DNA from: an uncultured Lachnospiraceae bacterium
Lineage (GTDB): Bacteria; Bacillota; Clostridia; Lachnospirales; Lachnospiraceae
NCBI GenBank assembly: GCA_910586585.1
Contig: CAJUKA010000016.1
Location: 9,781 to 73,780, forward strand
Length of the DNA: 64,000 nt
Direction of reading: 5' to 3'
Part shown: positions 62,622 through 64,000 of the stretch, piece after piece
Layout: every line of letters starts with the position of its first letter
How positions within the stretch are numbered: the first letter of the stretch is position 1
The notes under the pieces: generated by a model
Database searches by the model: none
Told to the model about the DNA's origin: nothing
The model's input: the letters and a program-made list of their open reading frames with translations, nothing else
Translations under genes and position numbers: made by a program

Positions 62622-63953
62622 TTAAACCGTATCCAAAACACCGAAGTTCGCATTGCCCCTACACCAAACAATAACTATCTTCGTTCCGATTCCCGGCTTA
62701 CTCATCAGGTTCACATCCGCATCTGTCAGATTACAGATATGCTTTACAATCGCAAGCCCAAGTCCCGTGCCTCCAAGTTCCTTTGACCTGCTTTTATCCA
62801 CTCGGTAAAATCGTTCAAAAATTCTCTCCTGATGCTCCAGCGGAATGCCAATACCAGTATCCTCTACCGAAAAGATAATCTGCGTTCCCTCTTTTTGCAC
62901 TTTTACAGTCACTTTGCCGTTCGGTTTGTTATATCGGATGGCGTTTTCAATCAAATTGTAGGTAAGCTCCTGTGCAAGTTCCTTTCCAATATGGACATCC
63001 GCCCTGTCATCTCCTTCATACATTACAGTAACACCACTTTTTGCTGCTCCAAAAGAGAGCATTTCCACACTTTCTTTTGCAATTTCTGCCAGATTTACCA
63101 CATCAAGAACATCTTTTGCATTTCCTGCATCTAATTGTGAGAGCTTAATAATGTCATTAATCAGGGCAAGCAGTCTTGCCGCGCTTTTGCGGATTTCCCC
63201 TGAAATACGCTTAATTTCTTTTTCATCTACAAGTCCTGCTTCTATTAACTCTGCGTAGCCTGATATTGCCGCAAGAGGCGTTTTTAATTCGTGGCTTACA
63301 TTGGCGGTAAATTCCTGTCTTATATTTGCGGCAGATAAAATTTCCTCATGCTGTAAGCGGATTTTTCTAGTAAACGGGATTAGCTCTGGATAACTTTTCG
63401 CCTCATCAATATGTTCCATATCCCCTGCCATTTCATCAATCGGTTTCACAATGGCAGAAGTAAGGTAGTGAGACACCATCAGACAGATGGCTGCAAGGAG
63501 CATTGCCATTGTCAGCACCATTGGAAGGGCAGACAAAAGAACAGCCACAACGCTGTGTGCCTCCCTGCCTACTCTGAGTATCTGACCGTTATCCAGCTTT
63601 TTTGCGTAATAAAATACACTCTCCGACAGGGTATCTGACTTTCTGATTCCCATGCCGGTCCCAGAAGAGATTGCCTCCACAATTTCCGGCCGGTTCAAGT
63701 GGTTGGCAAGTAGCTGCCCATCTACTGTGGAATCAAACAAAACCTTACCGTCCGCATCTATCAGTGTAATTCTTAAATTGTCTATTTTTCGCTCACAAGA
63801 GTCTTCATCAATCAGTAAATTTGCCACAACTGCCAGGTCAGAAAAGACTTGTTTTTTTAACTGTGCATAGAACACTGCAGTCATAACAATCGTTGTAACC
63901 GCAACGGAAAAAAGTGCAATAACGGTGAATTGCCTGTTTATTTTATGCCTCAT
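62622..63953 (-). CDS. Sensor histidine kinase, PhoR/WalK-like
   Basis: 443 residues. Two membrane helices (about 10-30 and 145-165) enclose an outer sensor domain. A HAMP-like segment, the H box FTANVSHELKTPLAAISGYA, N box LIENAIRYNKPNG, G1 EDTGIGIPLEHQ and G2 GGTGLGLAIVKHI follow. Its ATG overlaps the stop of the response regulator gene (ATGA). The last residues run past the usual end by about 15. Confidence 0.93.
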   Translation of the reverse strand: MRHKINRQFTVIALFSVAVTTIVMTAVFYAQLKKQVFSDLAVVANLLIDEDSCERKIDNLRITLIDADGKVLFDSTVDGQLLANHLNRPEIVEAISSGTGMGIRKSDTLSESVFYYAKKLDNGQILRVGREAHSVVAVLLSALPMVLTMAMLLAAICLMVSHYLTSAIVKPIDEMAGDMEHIDEAKSYPELIPFTRKIRLQHEEILSAANIRQEFTANVSHELKTPLAAISGYAELIEAGLVDEKEIKRISGEIRKSAARLLALINDIIKLSQLDAGNAKDVLDVVNLAEIAKESVEMLSFGAAKSGVTVMYEGDDRADVHIGKELAQELTYNLIENAIRYNKPNGKVTVKVQKEGTQIIFSVEDTGIGIPLEHQERIFERFYRVDKSRSKELGGTGLGLAIVKHICNLTDADVNLMSKPGIGTKIVIVWCRGNANFGVLDTV

Positions 63954-64000
63954 TCCAGCTTATACCCCACATTCCTCACAGTAATAATCAGGCTGCCCGC
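63950..64000 (-). CDS. OmpR-family response regulator, only the C-terminal end in window
   Basis: The last codons read SLIITVRNVGYKLE and stop, the typical end of an OmpR/PhoB winged helix (TVRGVGYK). The rest lies beyond the window. It is the partner of the kinase gene that overlaps it. Confidence 0.8.
   Translation of the reverse strand, partial: AGSLIITVRNVGYKLE

Noticed and set aside
1..64000. A complete prophage, integrative element or restriction island
   Set aside because: No integrase, transposase, relaxase, capsid or tail gene was seen; only remnants and MITEs.

Overview
The window is a stretch of low-GC Firmicutes chromosome, most likely from a gut Lachnospiraceae species. The pointers are a six-gene Rnf complex (rnfCDGEAB), a biotin-dependent sodium-pump decarboxylase cluster, cmk-ispH-S1 next to each other, agr-like LytTR/GHKL regulation and strong AGGAGG ribosome sites. 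The genus cannot be told. Most genes lie on the minus strand. No tRNA, rRNA, CRISPR array, phage module or complete insertion sequence was seen. Gene identities rest on recognised motifs and family resemblance; no database search was run.

Layout. 1-1900: the end of a chemoreceptor gene. 1954-5134: a P-loop ATPase coupled to a protein of 42-residue TPR repeats. 5360-11405: a lipoprotein, then XRE-PurM fusion regulator, two ABC exporter half-transporters and a GNAT protein in one direction. 11662-13154: a truncated methyltransferase-family membrane protein, then an HNH nuclease with only the C-terminal half of its DNA methyltransferase. 13379-15696: ApbE flavin transferase, an iron-sulfur protein gene broken by a 155-bp MITE, and a Nudix hydrolase. 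15800-17927: sigma/anti-sigma pair (SigV/RsiV type) and a lipoprotein. 18078-23276: the rnf operon; ApbE nearby would flavinylate RnfG and RnfD. 23560-32721: EcsC, a YprB-like exonuclease, CheR, S1, IspH, Cmk, a flavoprotein, RpiR and TetR regulators. 32840-38393: carboxyltransferase, OadG-like lipoprotein, biotin carrier, OadB and OadA, behind a long leader with a duplicated 33-bp motif. 38394-39856: leader, an orphan gene and a decayed ICE-type regulator. 39857-44955: BlaR1/BlaI-type pair and a second sigma/anti-sigma pair. 45203-48000: HD protein, nested small mobile repeats and an AAA/PD-(D/E)XK protein. 48085-54554: two-component system, lipoprotein, three permeases and an ATPase, with a LytTR-type direct-repeat site. 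54680-64000: BioB with a BirA operator, a NahK-like kinase divergent from an AraC regulator, metallophosphoesterase, D-Ala-D-Ala carboxypeptidase, a type I toxin locus with a dead toxin, a Na+/Ca2+ exchanger and a two-component system cut by the window edge.

How they work together. Rnf (ferredoxin:NAD+ oxidoreductase, ion pump), the decarboxylase sodium pump and the Na+/Ca2+ exchanger share the ion economy of an anaerobe. BioB under a BirA operator supplies biotin for the decarboxylase. Several modules sense the envelope: two ECF sigma/anti-sigma pairs, a BlaR1-like receptor, a LytTR system and a PhoR-like kinase.

The most informative non-coding finds are three families of small mobile repeats. 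A 155-bp element is present twice in opposite orientation, each copy with a perfect 8-bp target duplication. One of these copies sits inside a second, stem-loop-rich repeat family. A third 155-bp element broke an iron-sulfur gene, and removing it restores the frame exactly.
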